In this document: positions 63,389 through 64,000 of the stretch, in pieces | Position numbering within the stretch: the first letter of the stretch is position 1 | Layout of the letters: the number at the start of each line of letters is the position of its first letter | Origin: Mycolicibacter acidiphilus | GTDB taxonomy: Bacteria > Actinomycetota > Actinomycetes > Mycobacteriales > Mycobacteriaceae | Assembly: GCF_018455725.1 (NCBI RefSeq) | Contig: NZ_JAHCLR010000027.1 | Location: 20,916-84,915, forward strand | DNA length: 64,000 nt | Direction: 5' to 3' | Translations under genes and position numbers: made by a program | The notes under the pieces: model-generated | Seen by the model: the letters and a program-made list of their open reading frames with translations, nothing else | Databases searched by the model: none | What the model was told of the DNA's origin: nothing

Positions 63389-64000
63389 ATGACGGTAGCG
63401 GCGATTCCGGGTCTCGAGCACGCGCCGACCAAGCATCGGGAACTGCTGGCCTGGGTCCAGGAGGTCGCTGAGCTCACCCAGCCCGACCGGGTGGAGTGGT
63501 CCAACGGCACCGACGGCGAGTGGGATCGCCTGATGGCCGAGATGATGGTTGCCGGCACCGTCGTCAAGCTCGACGACGCGAAGAAGCCGAACTCCTACCT
63601 GGCCGTGTCGGACCCCGCGGACGTCGCGCGCGTCGAGTCCCGCACGTTCATCTGCAGCGCGGACCCCGACGACGCCGGTCCGACGAACAACTGGGTGGAC
63701 CCGATCGAGATGCGGGCCATCATGACCGAGCTGTACCGCGGCTGCATGCGCGGGCGCACCATGTACGTCATCCCGTTCTGCATGGGCCCGCTCGGCGCCG
63801 AGGACCCGAAGCTGGGCATCGAGATCACCGACTCGCCGTATGTGGTTGCGTCGATGAAGATCATGACCCGGATGGGTACCGCCGCGCTGGAGAAGATCGG
63901 CGAGGACGGCGCGTTCGTGAAGGGCCTGCACTCAGTGGGGGCGCCGTTGCAGCCCGGCCAGAAGGACGTGCCGTGGCCGTGCAACACCGAGAAGTACATC
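63389..64000 (+). CDS. pckG: Phosphoenolpyruvate carboxykinase (GTP), partial
   Basis: 204 codons from the ATG at 63389 (GAGGAGAG upstream) to the window end; full-length enzymes have about 610 residues. Makes PEP from oxaloacetate for gluconeogenesis. Seen: [38 protein letters not shown] and [20 protein letters not shown], conserved N-terminal parts of the GTP-dependent family including the oxaloacetate-binding Arg region. The GTP and Mg sites lie beyond the edge. In M. tuberculosis this gene (Rv0211) is far from glpR, which shows a rearranged neighbourhood. Confidence 0.95.
   Translation, partial: MTVAAIPGLEHAPTKHRELLAWVQEVAELTQPDRVEWSNGTDGEWDRLMAEMMVAGTVVKLDDAKKPNSYLAVSDPADVARVESRTFICSADPDDAGPTNNWVDPIEMRAIMTELYRGCMRGRTMYVIPFCMGPLGAEDPKLGIEITDSPYVVASMKIMTRMGTAALEKIGEDGAFVKGLHSVGAPLQPGQKDVPWPCNTEKYI

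Overview
The window is high-GC actinobacterial DNA and is clearly mycobacterial. It carries PE and PPE proteins, a PGRS-type glycine repeat, MprAB-PepD, BfrB-type ferritin, F420-type (LLM) oxidoreductases and Mycobacterium-style lipid catabolic genes. From memory of the M. tuberculosis H37Rv map, gene order from about 0.8 to 55 kb follows Rv0937c to Rv0996 (ku, ligD, FAH, LLM, fpg-like, SDR, pgi, chorismate mutase, uvrD1, M23 peptidase, sucCD, Rv0953c, Rv0954, perM, purNH, Rv0958-0959, Rv0966c, echA7-fadE12-accA2-accD2-fadE13-Rv0976c, rpmF, mprAB, pepD, moaB2, mscL, Rv0990c, ruc, Rv0992c, galU, moeA1/glp, rimJ, glpR, tRNA-Ala). PPE-SVP and PGRS sequences outside an ESX locus suggest a lineage with ESX-5-like secretion, but the species cannot be fixed from this window.

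Layout. 0-0.8 kb: a VapBC toxin-antitoxin pair cut by the left edge, next to a 13E12-repeat remnant. 0.8-5 kb: NHEJ genes (ku; a ligD that lacks its phosphoesterase domain) and an FAH-family enzyme. 4.9-10.4 kb: a secreted GH5 glycosidase with a PGRS-like linker, a LLM oxidoreductase, a DUF4873 protein and a diiron oxygenase. 10.5-19.6 kb: DNA repair (Fpg/Nei-like glycosylase, UvrD1), pgi, chorismate mutase and an envelope operon headed by an M23 peptidase. 19.6-24.5 kb: succinyl-CoA synthetase under a CRP-like site, a strong hairpin terminator, a thiolase-like protein and another LLM enzyme. 24.6-29.3 kb: envelope/division proteins and purine genes purN-purH. 29.4-35.5 kb: an esterase, an AAA+/VWA pair, a tandem pair of unknown 87-aa paralogues and a DUF1707 protein. 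35.5-44 kb: a six-gene, translationally coupled acyl-CoA carboxylation operon that resembles the Atu (acyclic terpene utilisation) gene set, behind palindromic operators. 44-55 kb: rpmF, the MprAB-PepD envelope stress module, moaB2, mscL with a zinc ribbon, ruc, galU, and the division pair glp/glpR.

After tRNA-Ala(CGC) at 55.0 kb the H37Rv-like order ends and an accessory stretch begins. It holds a decaying BrnT-like toxin with an intact antitoxin and a double-palindrome operator, an MTB12-like secreted protein, a NiCoT nickel/cobalt permease and a BfrB-type ferritin. Divergent from the ferritin is an M-box (Mg2+-sensing) riboswitch, followed by a short leader ORF with a strong Shine-Dalgarno and then a PE-PPE-PPE-MFS gene set. 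This riboswitch-headed set is the best candidate for a little-described system: a Mg2+-responsive outer-membrane PE/PPE plus inner-membrane transporter module. The window ends inside a GTP-type PEP carboxykinase gene.

Other notable signals: a 60-bp palindromic repeat found in two different convergent gene junctions, with covarying stem bases, and several short operators (CRP-like, TetR-like, and an AT-rich palindrome upstream of pck).
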